Source of the DNA: Roseibium salinum
Lineage (GTDB): Bacteria; Pseudomonadota; Alphaproteobacteria; Rhizobiales; Stappiaceae
Reading direction: 5' to 3'
Length of the DNA: 64,000 nucleotides
Assembly (NCBI RefSeq): GCF_026240905.1
Contig: NZ_JAPEVI010000003.1
Span: forward strand, 4,590,501-4,654,500
The notes beneath the pieces are model-generated. The model had not been told where the DNA came from and ran no database searches. It was given only the letters and a program-made list of their open reading frames with translations. The translations under genes were made by a program, and so were the position numbers. Shown one piece after another: positions 26,001-41,000 of the stretch. The stretch's first letter is position 1; each line of letters begins with the position of its first letter.

Positions 26001-29000
26001 GAGCTATCACGCTGGCCGCCCATGGCGACGGCTCCTCGATCACGACCGCAAAAGCCTCGGCAGAAGGTGCCAGTGACGACGGCTCGACGGCGGATGACCA
26101 GAAGGATTCATCGACAGGCCTTGCCAATGAAAAATCCGGCAAGTCGGACAGCTCCTCACAGTCGGCCTCCAGTGAAGGCAGCAGTGTAAGTGTAGCAGCT
26201 GCGATTGCCATCAACGTTTCAAGCTCCACCGCCGAAGCCACGGTTTCCGACGGTCGCAGTGTCACCGTAACCAGCGGCAATCTCTCGCTGCTGGCGTCCA
26301 ACAACATGGACGCTAAGGCGATTGCGGACAGTAGCGCCAAGAGCGACGACGCAACGGCTGTCGGCATCGCGGTTGCCATCAATGTTGCCGACATGACCAA
26401 CCAGGCCATCATCGGCACCGGCACGACCATCGATGCTGACGGTCTAGTGCTCAGCGCCACGATGAAGAATGTTGGCGGCAACCTGAAGCACGATTTCGAG
26501 GCGAAGTCCGTTTCCGGCGCCAGCGCCGGCGACATCGGCGTTGCCGGATCCTTTGCGCTCAGCGTCGTTCACACCGATACCCATGCGGTGTTCGGCCGCG
26601 GCGCCACAGGTGCGTCTACGCTCGTGCTCGGTGGCGGTGCCGTGTCGATGACGGCGACGAACACGACCGAGACCAAGCTCACCGCGACAGCCGAGGCCGT
26701 CGGCGGCGGGTCTTCCACCGGTGTCGGCGCTTCGATTGCCATCGGTATCGACATCAACAAGACCAACGCGGGTGTTGAGGACGGCAAGAGCCACGTCCTT
26801 AACGGCACTGCCTCCAGTCTGCAGGCCGCTGCAACCTCTAATCATTCCATGCCGGTTACCGTGAAAGCGGGGGCCAAGGGTGGAACCAGCGTCGGTGGTG
26901 TCATCGCCATTGCCTATGTCGATAACCAGACCAGCGCCATCATCGGCTCGGGTGGCGGCGACCTGGCGCTTACCGGCGGTGCACTCTCTGCTGTTGCCCA
27001 TCACACCGGATCGCTCGTGACGATGGCCGACGCGGCTGCTTCCGGCAGCACGGCAATTGGTATTTCGATCGGCCTCAACATTGGCTTCACGGATACGGAC
27101 GCGAAAATCGCGCGCAGCATCGGCGGCACGGCAGGCAGCGTCACCGTCAAGGCAACGTCGCTTCTGACCTCTACCGTTCATACCATGGCGAGCGCGGGCG
27201 GACAGGACGAGAGCGGCGACGATTCCGACAGCGAAGTCAACAAGAAGAGCGGCCAGACGAGCACCCAGTCCGGCGATGCCGTGAAAGCCCCGACTCAGAG
27301 TGGGACAGGCAGCGTCGGCACGGCCAACACCAATTCCGATACCCAGTCCGGCAAGGGGACGGGAAGCGGCGGAACACAGGTCGCGGCGGCCATTGCCGTC
27401 AACTACATGCGGGCGACAACGGACGCCTTGATTGACAACAGCGTCACCCTCGCGGCGTCCGGCGCGGTGGTTGTTGAAGTCGAGACGCAGGTAACGGCCA
27501 AGGCGATCGCGGATGCGACCGCTTTCGATTCCAACGCCACGACCGGTGTTGCCGCTGCTGTCGGCCTCAACATTTCCGAAGTCGACGCAAAGGCGCGGAT
27601 CGGGAACTCCGCCAATGTTACGGGCGGCAGTGTCGCGGTTCGCTCGGTTCAACCGACAGACACCAAGAACAGTTATCAGGTGCGCGCTCTTGCTGGCGCC
27701 GCTTCCAAGGGGACGACCATCGGCGGATCGATCGCCGTCAACTACGTCGACAGCTCCAGCATCGCCGAGATTGGCAACTCGAGCACAATCACGGCGACCG
27801 CGGCCGGCGGTGTGATCGTCTCCGCGGACAGTCACAACGAGATCCAGAACCTGGCCGGCGGCGCGGCGTTGACCGCCAGCAGCAGTGCCGGTGTTGGCAT
27901 CGCGGTGTCCGTGAATATCGTCAACACACTCGAAACCAAGGCAACGGTCGGCACGGGAACGACCATCAATGCGAACAGTGGCGGCGTTACCATCGAGGCG
28001 GATGCAAGCCTGGTGCCCTTCACGGAACTCATCGATCTCGACGTGATCGGGGAGGTCTCGCTCAGTTTCACCAACTTCGCCGCCGGTGTCGCGGCGTCGA
28101 GCGGCGGCGCGGCCATCGGCGGTTCGTCAAGCGTGAACGTAATGTTCGTTCGCACGACCGCTTCGGTCGGCGCGAACTCCACGATCAACGCGGACGGCAA
28201 TATTACCGTCTTTGCCCATGACATGATGACCCTGTTCACCGCGGCCGGTGGCATTGGCCTGTCCGGCGGCAACGCCGGGGTCGGCATCGGTATCGACGTC
28301 AACGTCATCGACCGCGAAACCAAGGCGACCATAGGCTCTTCGGCCGACCTGATCACGACCGGGGGCAATCTCGAAGTCAAATCCGACTCCGACGACAAGC
28401 TGACGACCGTCGCGGCGACGTTCGGCCTGTCGACCAGCGGGACCGGCGTCGCGGCATCAATCAGCGTTGCTGTGTTTGAAACCGATACGCTCACCGAAAT
28501 CGAGGCCGGGACAGCGCTCGACAAGACGACTCTGTCCGCCTCCGGGAATGTCACCGTTTCCGCAGACGGTGATTTCGAGCTCTTCGCCCTTGCAGGCGGC
28601 GTTGCGTTCGGGTTCGGCGGCAGTGCAGTCGGTATTTCCAGCGTCGTCCTGGTTCACCTCGACAACGTCAAGGCCGACGTCAAGGGGCATGCGTCCATCG
28701 TGACCGACGGTGCCATTGGTCTCAAGATTGAAGCGACGTCGACCGACGACGTCACGACTGTCGCAGCTGCCGGCAGCGGTTCGGGCAGCGGCGCGGCGAT
28801 TGCCGGTTCCGTCGCGGTGACGGTTCTCGACGAAACGACGATTGCCAATCTCGGAGCGAACAGTTCCGTCAACGCCCTCAATGGGTCGAACGATCCGGGC
28901 GTGCGTATCTATGCGGAAGATGAGACAGATATTCTGACGATTTCCGGTTCCCTGGCGATTTCCGCCGGCGGGGCAGGGCTCGGTGCCGGCGTCAACGTTG

Positions 29001-32000
29001 CGACGCTCACCAAGGTGACGGAAGCGAAAGTCGGTTCCAACACGACCATCGATGCGGACGGCAATGTCACCATCGAGGCGATCAACAATGAAGATATCAA
29101 GTCCTTCTCCGTCGCTGCAGGGGGCGGCTCCAACGTCGGCATCACCGTTTCGGCGGATGTCTTCATTCTCGATCTGACGACCCGTGCAAAGATTGGCTCC
29201 AGCGCGGATGTTTTTGCCGATGGCAGCGTTCTGGTCCAGACCCAGGACGAAACCGAACTCGACTTGATCGTTGGCGGCGTTGCCATCGGCGGATCGGCAG
29301 GCATCGGCGCTTCGGCCGGTGTCGCGGTTGTCGACAAGGTCAACGAGGCCCTTATCGAAACCGGGGCAGATGTCACGGGCAAGGGCAATGATACAGTCTC
29401 GGCGCGGACTGGACGCTACGATGTGAGCTTCGCCGGTTCGGCCGCCATCGCGGGCTATGATCCCGAGGGGACATCGTCGCCAACGGCACCGCCCAAGCCC
29501 ACCAAGGGCGACCTTGAAGCCGGTGCACCTTCAGGTCTCAGCCAGTTCAGCGATCTGGATCAGGACGGCACGGATGGAGATGCCGACGTCGATCCGGGCC
29601 TCACCCAGGAGCGCGTGGCAACCGCAACCGTCAACAACAGCTTCCGCGGCGTGGCCGTTTCGGCCACCAGCAAGGACGATGTCGAAACCTTCGCAATCAG
29701 CGTCGGCGGCGGTGGCAGCGTTGGTGTTGCAATCGGCGCGGCCGTCAATGTGATTGACGTAAAGACCAAGGCCGAAATCCAGACCGACGCCATGATCAAC
29801 AAGGATCTGACCGGTAACGCAAATGGCGGCCAGTCCGTCCTTGTCGCGGCGGCGAGCGATTTCAATCATGTCGGAGTGGGCGCTGGTGCCGCATTTGCCG
29901 GCAGCGGTGCTGCTGCTCCGGGCGTCGACGTTTCGGTCGTCACCTTGAGCACCAAGGCGATCATCGGAACCGGTGCAGACGTTCAGGCCGAAGACGATGT
30001 GGAAGTCATAGCCACCGCAAAGGAGAAGATCCTGATCGTCTCTGCAGGCCTTGCCTTCAGTGGAACCTTCAGCCTGGCAGGCGGTGTATCGGTTCTGAGC
30101 CTCGATGCGCAGACACAAGCCCAGATCTTCGGCTCCGCCGATGTGGATGCGGGCGGTGACGTCGCCGTATTGGCGAGCGATGACACGCAATTCACCGTTG
30201 TCTCGGGCGCAGTTGGCATCGGTATCAGCGGTGCGGGTGCCGCCGGTTCGGTCGGCGTGGTTACCATTACGAAACGGACTGAAGCTTCGATCGGCGATGC
30301 TGCCGAGGTGGATGCGCTCGGCAACGGAACCGGAATATCCGGCGTCCTGGACGGAACGATCAATGGGGCCGGCGACGGCTTCGACAAGAAGGGCGCACCT
30401 GTGAACGGTGTGATCGTCCAGGCAGAAGCGTCGGAAGCAGCAACGCATATTTCCGTTGCGGGCGGCATCGGTCTTTATGCCGGTATCGCAGGCGGCGTCA
30501 CGGTGACGATCATCGATTCCGACACGACGGCCGCGATCGGCCTCGGCGCGGAAATCAACAACGATGCCGCCAATTACCTGACATCGAACGGGGTCAACGG
30601 CAATCAGGGCGTGTATGTGAACGCGTCCAACAAGGTGGGCGTCACCAGCTTTGCCGGAGCGCTCGGCGTCGGGTTCGTTGGGCTCGCGGGTGCCGTTGAT
30701 TTCGGCCGGATCACCAACGACACGGTGGCCGCGATCAATGCCGGGGCAATCGTCAAGGCGGCGGGCGATGTCGAGGTGGGATCCGTCTCGATCAAGAACC
30801 TGACCGGCTTCACCTTCTCCGGTGCCGGCGGTGTGGTCGGGCTGGGCGCTTCGGTTTCGGTCTGGTCGATCGGCGAAAACTTCAGCGACGGCTACGACGA
30901 CAAGAGCGGTGGTAGTGGAAACGCATTGCAGGGCGATTCAGGCGATGCATCCACGGAGGCCGGAAACCAGGCCGACGACGGTGTCAGCGGCCTCGGGTCG
31001 GAGCTTGGCGGCTTCGAATCCGATGCCAACGCGAACACTGCGAATTCACGCCTCGCCAGCAAGCTTGGCGATGCCTCCAACCGGCTGAGCACCGATTCAC
31101 TGAGCGGCGCGGATCTGAGCCTGATGCTGAGTGCCTCGGTGCCAGCCGAACGCGGCACATCGGCGTCCATCGGCAACGGTGACGTCAATGCCGGCAACAA
31201 CATCATCGTGATGGCCGAAGAGAAGATGACGGTCGACCTGGTGCTCGGCAACGCTGCAGTGGGCCTCGTCGGCGCCGGGGCTTCGGTCTCCGTGCTCAAT
31301 CTGTCGGGCCAGGTGCGCGCGAAGGCCGACGGCAAGCTCAAGGCCGGTAACACGCTGACCGTCAAGGCGATGTTCAATCAGGACGTCGACGTCACGTCCG
31401 TTGCTCTCCAGGGCGGTTTTGTCGGCCTCGGCGCTTCCGTGGTGGTCGTCAACGACACAAGCGCGGTGCGCGCCCAGATCCTCGACCATGCGGTCATTGA
31501 TTCAGCAAACACCATAAATGTGCTCGCCAACTCGACCCAGGATTTTGATCTCACGACGACGGGCGTTCAGGTCGGGGCGGCGGCGGTCGGTGCCTCGTTC
31601 ACGCAGCTGACGATCGGCGACGACGATGCCAACACCAAGGAAGTCGAGGCCTCCATCGGCATCAACGCCGATATCGGCAAGACGGTAGTGGTTGGTGACA
31701 TCAACATCGAGGCACGGTCAACGATCGATGCCGACCTCGATACCTTCGCGATGGCGGGCGGTGCGATCGCGGGCACGTTCAACTTCGCGGTGCTCGAAAT
31801 CCATACCGATACGAAGGCGGCAATCGGCGATAACTCTGAAATCTTCTCTGACGGTCTCATCAATATCGAAAACCGCATGAGCCACAATGCCTCCGCCGAT
31901 GTGTTCGCCCTGTCGGTGGGCCTCGCGGCGGTCGGAACAAGCTTCGCATCGGTTGACATTCTGCCGACGGCAGATGCATCGATCGGCGGCAACGCCACGA

Positions 32001-35000
32001 TCACGGCGGCCGGTATCTCAATCCTGGCGTCCCACGGATTTGACGAGGCGGATGCCGCAACGGACCGGGGTGCGCGCGCTTCCGCAGAAGCATCGGGAGG
32101 TGGACTGGTAAGTGGTCAGGGCGCGGCGCCCACGGCGAAATCAAACGCCGAAGTCACTGCCTCGGTCGGGGCAGGCGGCAATTTGATTATCTCCGGCAAT
32201 ATCGACCTGAAGGCGCGGATCCGCAACTTCGCGACGGCCGACACGGAGGTTTTCTCCTTCGGTGCTGCAGCCGTTGGTGCGACCGTGACGGAAGCGGAAG
32301 CCAACGGTTCGGCAACCGCAACCTTCAGCGGCGATGTGACGTCGGCAAACGACATCACAATCGAGGCGAAATCCTTCAACGCCGCCAGTGCAGTCGGCGA
32401 AGCCGCCGCCGGCGGTCTGTTGGGCGCGCTGACGATCAACAGCTCGATCTCGAGGGCCAATCCAACGGTATCGGCGTCGATCGGCAACAATACGGATATC
32501 GCTTCGGCGCAGAACATAACCATCCTCGCCGACGGCAGGACGGAGAGCGATGCCCGGGTCAAGGGGACCGCGATCGGCGGCCTCTTCGGGGCCGGTGCGT
32601 CTGATGCGGAGGCCTATGCGAACGCGACTGTCTCCAGCACGATTGGCGACGGATCGGTGATCACGGTCTCCGGTACGGTCACGATCTCGGCGATCGGCAA
32701 GCCGGTGGATCCGGTGAACGAAAACACCGTTGAGCGTGGGACGATCCTCGATGCGGACGATGCGACAAACACGCTGTCCGTGGAACGTCATGGTCTGGGA
32801 ACCGGTGAAACAGTTGAATACGACCTCAATGGAGGAACGCTGATCGGCGGGCTCGAAGGGCCCTCCGTTATCCCGACCGAAAACGGCGTCATCTCGGTCA
32901 ACCGGCAATATAACGTCATCAATGTCATCGATGGCGACGGCAATATTGATGACACGCTGATTTATCTCGGCTCGGTCTTCGACACGGCCAATGTCGATGG
33001 CGACACGGAAATCATCACCTTCGTTGGACCGCACAACTTCGCGAACGGCGAGAAGGTCGTATACTATCCGGGCGCTTCCGGTGCATTGGCCAATTTCGGC
33101 CTGACCGAAGGACAGGCCTATTACGTTCTGGTCGTAGACGCGACGCGGATTCGCCTTGTGGATACCGTCGGCAACGCCACGAATCCGGACGCGGTATTCA
33201 GTTCATTTGATGCCGTGGATGACGTCAATACAGGCACCGAGAGGATTACCATCGTTGGCAACGGTTTCGCCGACGGCGACGCTGTCACCTATAATGCACC
33301 GGACCCACAGAGCTTCGGCAACAGCTCGGTCGACGTGTCGCTTTCGAACATGATCGACATATTCAATCTCACGATCGATCCTGGTGACGCGATCGAGGAG
33401 GAGGCTGACCTCGCCCACAGTACGGGCGCGAACAACATCGTTTTCACCGAGACGCTGGCGAACGGCGACGAAGTGCTCAAGGCGCATGGATTCGAGACGG
33501 ACGACGTCGTCCGCTACACGGTGACGCCACCGACGGGCAGCACGACCACTACGCCCATTCTGGGGCTAACCGAGGGCGACGACTACCGCGTCGTCAAGGT
33601 CAACGACGTCACAATCCAGCTGAAGCGCGGCGCGGCGCTGAACAACGTTCCAGTCGACTTTGTTCGCACCAATGGCTCGGCGACGGTGCAGGTGGTGCGT
33701 CTCGACGGCGGCAGCTGGGTTGCCGACGGCTTCGGGCCGGGCAACGGCGGAGAGGCCATCATCACCGACAGCTCCGGGTCTAACGGAACCTTTACGATTA
33801 CGGCGGCGACCGCCAGTACACTGACGCTGTCGGGCGCCGCTTCGATCGACGCGACGATCATCAACGCCAGCATGACCTTCAACGGCGACGCAGGCGGCGA
33901 CCAGATCACTCGCAACGATGGCCGCACGTGGGCTGCCGACGGCTTCACAAACGGCACCCAGTTCACGATCAGTGGCGCGGGGGCGCGCGACGGCACCTAC
34001 ACGATCTCCAGCGGCGCCGCGGGCAGTACAGTTACGCTGACCTCGGTGAATGCCTTCGCCGACGGAACAGACACGTCTGTGACGGCCGATCGAGGCCAGA
34101 CGACCGGCGATTTCGACACACCGATCATCGGGATCAACCGCCCCGTGAATTTCGACGACTTCGACGACACGCACAACCTCATCAAGGTCGCCGACCTGCC
34201 GTTCGGCGAACTCGAGGACGAGAATACATACTATGTCGTCAAGGCGAATCCCGGCGACGATTTCTTCCAGTTGTCGCACGACGCAGCGGGTACGGACATC
34301 GTCAATCTCGGCTCGCCAAGTTTCTCCAGCCAGAGGACCGCGGACTCGCACCGTCTCGGGGAGCTTGTTGTCGACCTGACGCCGGTTACGGCAATCGACA
34401 AGCTGATCAGCATCGACGCCGAACAGGAACGCATTACCTTCCTGAACCAGAAGCATGGTTATTCGAATGGCGACGCGGTCCGCTACAGCCCGGATCTCGG
34501 TCTTGCCGACGCCAGCCTCGGCGCGGCAGCGGGCGATTTACGCTATGTGCTGGTGTTGGACGACTTCACCATCCAGCTCGTAGATTCGGCCGCCAAGGCG
34601 ACGAATCCGTTCGGCAACGTCAACACGTTCGACTCCACGGATATTTCCAACAACACGATCACCATCATCGCTCACGGCCTTAATGACGGTGACAAGGTCA
34701 GCTATCTGGCGCCCGACGCGGCGGTTGCCGGCACCGGCGACGTAAGTGCGGCGTCGGATGACATCACCTTCGGTTCCAATCACGGCTTCTCGACCGGCGA
34801 TCGGGTCATCTACACCGTCACCGATTACATCGACCGCACGATGTCGCCGTCGAGCGACTATGTGAAAACGCCGATCGGCGGATTGACCGACGGCGCAACC
34901 TACCGCGTGGTGGCCGTCAACCCAACGACGATCCAGCTGAAGAAGAACGATGTTGTCACGACGGAAATCCACTTCATCGAGGACGGCGGCACCCAGAAAC

Positions 35001-38000
35001 TGCTGCGCACCGATGGCAGCAGCTGGCTGAGCGCAGGCTTTGGGGTTGGCGACAGCATCAATGTGACCAATGCCGGCTCTGTCAGTGGCAACGGCACCTA
35101 TACGATCACCAGCATCGTCAACGACACGCTCACCTTGAGCGGCGGGCCCGACTTCGAGGCGACCCAGGTCAATGGGGCGTTCGACTTCATTCGCGATGCG
35201 GCCGGAGACATGATCGTCTGGACGGGCGGTGACTGGACTGCCGAAGGCTATATGAACGGTGACCTGATCACCATCTCCGGCGCGGGTGCCAATGACGGCA
35301 CCTACACGATCGCCAGCATCGGCGGCACGGGCAACGACACGATCACGCTCGTTGAGATGGAGCAACTTCTCAACGATACCGGCGAGTTGGCAAGTGTCGC
35401 CCGCTCCGCGGTCAACGGCGTTACCGTGGATGAGGCCATCATTCAATTGTCGCCTGGCTCAGGTCCCGACCTGCATTCCTTCGTACGCGCGCAGAATGTC
35501 GGTATCAGCGGTCTCGTCGACAACCAGATCTATTACGTCGTCAACAAGACTGCGAACACGTTCCAGCTTTCCGCCAGCGAAGGCGGGCCAGTCATCGGCC
35601 TGACGCCGACAAGCCTTACCGGGCCATATGCCAACCACGGCGTCGGCCAGCTGGTTGTCGATCTCGCGCAACCTCAACCGGGCTCATCGGAACAGCAGCT
35701 GCGGATCGATATTACGGTGAATTCCGTCTCGCAGTCTCCTGTGCAACTTTTGACCGGGCCCGGCGGCGTCTCGCTTGACGAAGTCGCGCCCCAGTCCGGC
35801 GATGGCATTTCTTCGGCGAATGCCAAGGGATCCGGTGGTGGATTCATTGGGGTCTCCCTGAACGACGCGGATGTCCACAACAGTCCGAATGTTACGGCGA
35901 CGATGAACGCCGACCTTCTCACAACATCGACGAATGTCGTGATTTCCACCTGGGCGGAAACCAACTCGACGGCGCGCGCAACCAACGGCAGCGGCGGTTT
36001 CGTCGCAATCGGCGATGCCAATAGCCGCAGCCACCAGACACTGACCAGTGTCGCGACCATCGGCGCCGATGCGCGTCTGGTTGCGGACAACAACCTGACC
36101 ATCAGTTCCGAAAGCCGGGCAAACACCAATGCGTCGAGCAATGGCGATGCCGGCGGATTTGTCGGCACTGTGACACCGCGAACCGAAATCACGGTGAATT
36201 TCACCACGACGTCGGCCCTTGGCAACAATGCTGTTGCCTTGGTCGGAGGCCTGGCCCAGCTCGGCGCGAATTCACGCGTCAACCTGACCGGCAAATCCAA
36301 GGGATCCGGGATCGGCTTCGGCGGTGACGCGGATGCGCAGACCCACATCGATGTCCTAACTGCTGACACGCTGGTCGAGCTTGGCGACAATGCGATCCTC
36401 AGCTCTAACCGGGCGCGGCTGGCCGCGACCTCCGACAGCATCTACATCCGCGCCGAAGGCGACGGGCGCGGGGCCGGCTTCTACGGCGAAGGCACGTCGA
36501 CCGGCGATATCGATGCCTTTTTCGATGCCGACGTGACCCTCAGCCAAGGCTCACAGCTCACCGGCTATGAAGGTGTCGACCTGATCACCAAGTATGACAA
36601 CGTCGACACACATTCGAAGGCATTTGCCCGGGCGACGGGGCTCTTCGGCTTCGTCGACGCCAATGCCAACAACGAGACGGACCTGCGTTCGCATGTCACA
36701 GGCGCCGGCAACGGGGTGACCGATGCCCAGGTGACAGCTGGTCCGCGCGCATTCAACGACGCAATTCTGGCGCATCCGACGAACTCTGGCATTCCGAGCG
36801 GGGCAGACGAGCATCTTGCCTTCTGGATTTCAACGGAGAACGGCGGCAGCATCAGCCGCAGCGTCGATGCCGACGTCAGCAAGCGCTCGCTTGCCGTGGG
36901 GGATGCAGATCCTCTCAACGAATCCTCGTCCCTCGATGAAATCAATTTCTACGCGGACGTCCTGATCCTGTCCGGACGGTCCCCGACCCTCTTGGTCAAG
37001 ACGCTCTCAATCGGTGCCAACGGAGAAATCGAGGAAGCTGTCGAGATTACCGTGAACGACAGCACGGGTGGCGGCGGTTCCGCCGAGGGTGAGGGCGATA
37101 CGATCCTGAGCGACAGCATCGTGGTCAACGACATCACCAACCCGGGTCCGGGCGACGTGGCATTCAAGACCTCCGCAGCGTCCGGGTCCGACATCGCCGG
37201 CTCCGGCGGTACCTGGACATTCCGGGAAACCCTGCAGAAAGTCTCGATCACCAACAAGTCCGACAAGGACATCATTATCAACGACATCAGCGTGGCCGAC
37301 GGCGACCAACCGGTTGTCTGGTTCGATCCGACGATCTCCGGCATTGGCGGAACGCCGGGTGCCATGAGTTTTACTATTGAACAGGAAGTCGCTCCGACGC
37401 TCATCGAGATCAAGAGCCTCGGCATTGAAGGCTTCGCCTCCAGTGCGGATATCTACCTGAACGGGTTCATCGACAATCCGATCGGTACGACCTTCATCCT
37501 GAACGCGGTCGGCTCAATCTACGGGACAAGTGCGCGCAGCGGCACGACATCGCTCGTACGAACCCATACCCTCAAGATGGAAGCATCCGGCAGCGTCGGA
37601 CATTCGAACCCGCCGGCGGATGTCGGCAATCCCGATGGCTATCTCGCATCGCGGGTCAACGTCGATCTCGTCGACAGCGCCGGATTGCCGGAAGCAACCT
37701 CCTTCAAGACCGGACAGGTCAACGCACTCACCGATGAGATCTTCATCGGACAGGCGAACCAGTTCGTCACCGGCCAGCTCCTGCAATACGACCGCACCAG
37801 TGGGTCCGTCATCGGCGGGCTGAGCGATCTCGGCTATTACTACGCCGTAGTGTCGGACAATGGCCTGAGCGTCGGCCTTGCCTCGACCCTCGCGGAAGCA
37901 AAAGCCGGGGAGAAGATCAATCTCTCCACATCCGGAGGCTTCAACGACACCCATGCGCTGACGAGCAAGGAATCCTTCACGGTCGATGCAGGCCAGGACA

Positions 38001-41000
38001 TCAAGATGGATCTGCGCGGCATGCAGCGGGAAGGCACGGCCGGGGTAGATTTCTACATCATCGACATCGACCGCGTCGAAGCGGGGAACACTATCGATCT
38101 GGTGTTGCAGTCCAGCCTCAACCAGACCGGCGCCGGCCTCTTCGGCGGCGTCCTGGTGAAGTGGGACAATGATACGAACGGTGAAGTCCACTACACCTTC
38201 TTCGACCAGAACGACGGATCGCAGCAGCCTGCGAGCCGGGGTCTGTTTGCCAATTCCAGCACCAGCATCGCCTCGACCTATGACTTCCGCGGGCGGAATC
38301 CGTCAAACGGGCTCTACGAGCTGCCGGGTCTGGAAGCAGGAGGCATCACGCCGACCGGTAACATCATCGTCAGGGCAGCCGAGGATACCAACCTTGCCGC
38401 CAACAAGATCGTCAACGTTCTCGGCATTACGGAGATCAACGGCACGGGCGACATCGACGTCCTGACAAACGGCTATATCGCGCTTACCGAAAAGACCGGC
38501 GACATGCAGGTCGAACGGATCCGGTCGAACGGCTCGGACGTGCTGCTCTATTCGCCGATGCGCATTCTCGACAACGACCGGGATTCTCTGCCTGAAGAGG
38601 CGGATGTCTCCGGCGAGAACATCACCATGGTTGCGGCAGCGGGCTTCGTGAACCCGGACCACTCGCTGGTTGCCTCGCGCGTGCTCAACCCCAACCCGCT
38701 GAACCTTTCCAGCGGACTTCTGGGCGGTATCGGCATTCCTGGAATTCCGGGAACCGGTAGTCTCGGCAATTTCCTGGAAATCAACGTGGACTACAACAAT
38801 ACCGGCCCGGATGGCGTCCTGCGTGCCTATGATACGACGGCTTCCACGACGCTCGGCATCTTCATCGACGAAACCGTCGGCGACCTTCATGTTCACACGG
38901 TCGATACAGACCGCGACGTGTCGCTGCGCACGACTGCAGGCTCCATTGTGGACCGCCGTCCCGGTGAGGTAAATCCGAACATTCTCGGGCAGACGATCGA
39001 TCTCGATGCCAATGGTGCCGGTGCAAGCATCGGTGAATTCGGCAATGATCTCGAAATCGACAGCCGCCGTGGATCGACCAATTATGGGGACCCGCTGGCC
39101 GGAGACGCTGAGTCCAGCAATGCTGCGCAGTATCTCCAGAACCTCAACGCCTGGTTAAACACGGACGAGGACGATGTTGGACTGGAAGCAACCAACAGCA
39201 TCTGGTTGACGGAAACCGATGCCGAACTGCGTCTCGTATTCGCTCACACCTATCTTGGCGACGTCACTCTTACGGTTCGCGAAAGCGGGCAACTCGACGA
39301 GCACCTGTTCCTGATCGACAGCGGAACGGCTCTCTTTGCCGAGGACAACACAACAGGGCCCGGGAACCAACCAGATTGGGACCGTTTGGTTCCGAATGGG
39401 CAGGTCTTCGCGGAAATGGGCACGGTGACGCTGCTTGTCGGCGACAGCGTCTTTACCGATGAAAACAGCGAAATTCTCGCGGCCGAAGGCATCGTCCTGC
39501 GCGGCGACCATGGCGATGACGATTTGAACTACGGCACCAACCTCATCCTGCGCGGGCGGATTATTGCCGGCGCGGACGTGACCCCGGGAAGCCAGTCCGG
39601 CAACATGCCGGTCGGAACCGCGGCACCTTCCGAACTCGCACCGGTGCATCTCACCCAGATTTTCGGCAACGCCGATGTCGATACCATCCAGTTCGGCGAT
39701 CCGACCGGGCTCAGCGGCGGCACGAACCTTGGCGATGCAGGCTATATCTCCCTCGGGTCCAAGACCCGGGTCTACGGCAGCGCGTCGACGGTTGCCGGCG
39801 TCGCCAATGACGGCGAAGACCGGATGACGGTCTACTACCTGCAAGACACGCTGACGCGGACGTCTCCGGATACGGCAGATGTCGTCGCCCAGCACACGCT
39901 GACGCTCGACGGCCAGGCGGAGAGCGATCTCTACAAGATCTATACCACCGGCTCGAACGGCGTCGGAGACCGCAACTACATCATCAACATCCTCGACAAG
40001 GGTGATGAGGATGACGGTGTCGACGAAGCGTTCATCTATGGCATCGACAGTACCGCTGCGAACAAGAACGGCAGAGATCCCGGTACCGGCGATCTTTATC
40101 CGGAAGACGATATCTTCCTGCTGCGCGCGGGCGTCGACATTCCTGGCGAGACCGGATTTGACCGTCCGGGCACGGTTGCCATGCTTCATGGCGTGCTGTC
40201 GACCTATGAAGACGTGGTCGCGGGCAACGAAAGTTCGTCCGAAGTCCAGCGTATCAACTACGACACGGGCCTCAACGGGCGCCTGACCATCGAAGGTCAG
40301 GGTGGCAACGATGCGTTCTTCACCGACGATACGACTGTGATCACCACGCTCGATGGCGGACTGGGCTACGATACGTTCCAGATCGGACAGATCTTCGGCG
40401 CGAACCGGAATATCGCGGAAGGCAATCTTCTTGCAGAAGATGTCTTCAGCAATCTGGTCGCAACGACCCGCGGCTGGCTGAGCCCGGGCATCACCGCGCC
40501 GCTCGTGGCACAGGGTGGCACCGGCAACGATATCTTCCGCGTCTATTCCAACCAGGCCGAACTGCGCCTGGAAGGCGACGACGACAACGACCTCTTCATC
40601 GTTCGCGCCTTTGCGCTTGCCGCTACCGTCGATTTCGACTGGAACAATGACGGCATGCTGGACAAGGCAGATCTCGATGACGGTGTCGCGGTTCTCAGCG
40701 CCCTCGAAGACCTGAGAGACGGTGAGGATCCGGACAACCCTGGAGATGATATTACCGGGGAAGCTGCAATTGATGCGCTTGACCTCAACGCGGTGCTGGG
40801 AACCAGCTATAGCGGCGCGGAAATCACCGACTACAAAACTGCATTGAAGGCCAAGCTGCCGACCGACGGCGGCGCACCCAACTATGTGTTCGACGTCAAC
40901 GACGACCTCAACATCAACTATGTCGACCTGACCCTGACCCAGGGCGATTTCACCGACGACACGATCGTGCTGGATGAGGACGGCGTCGCGACGCCACAGA

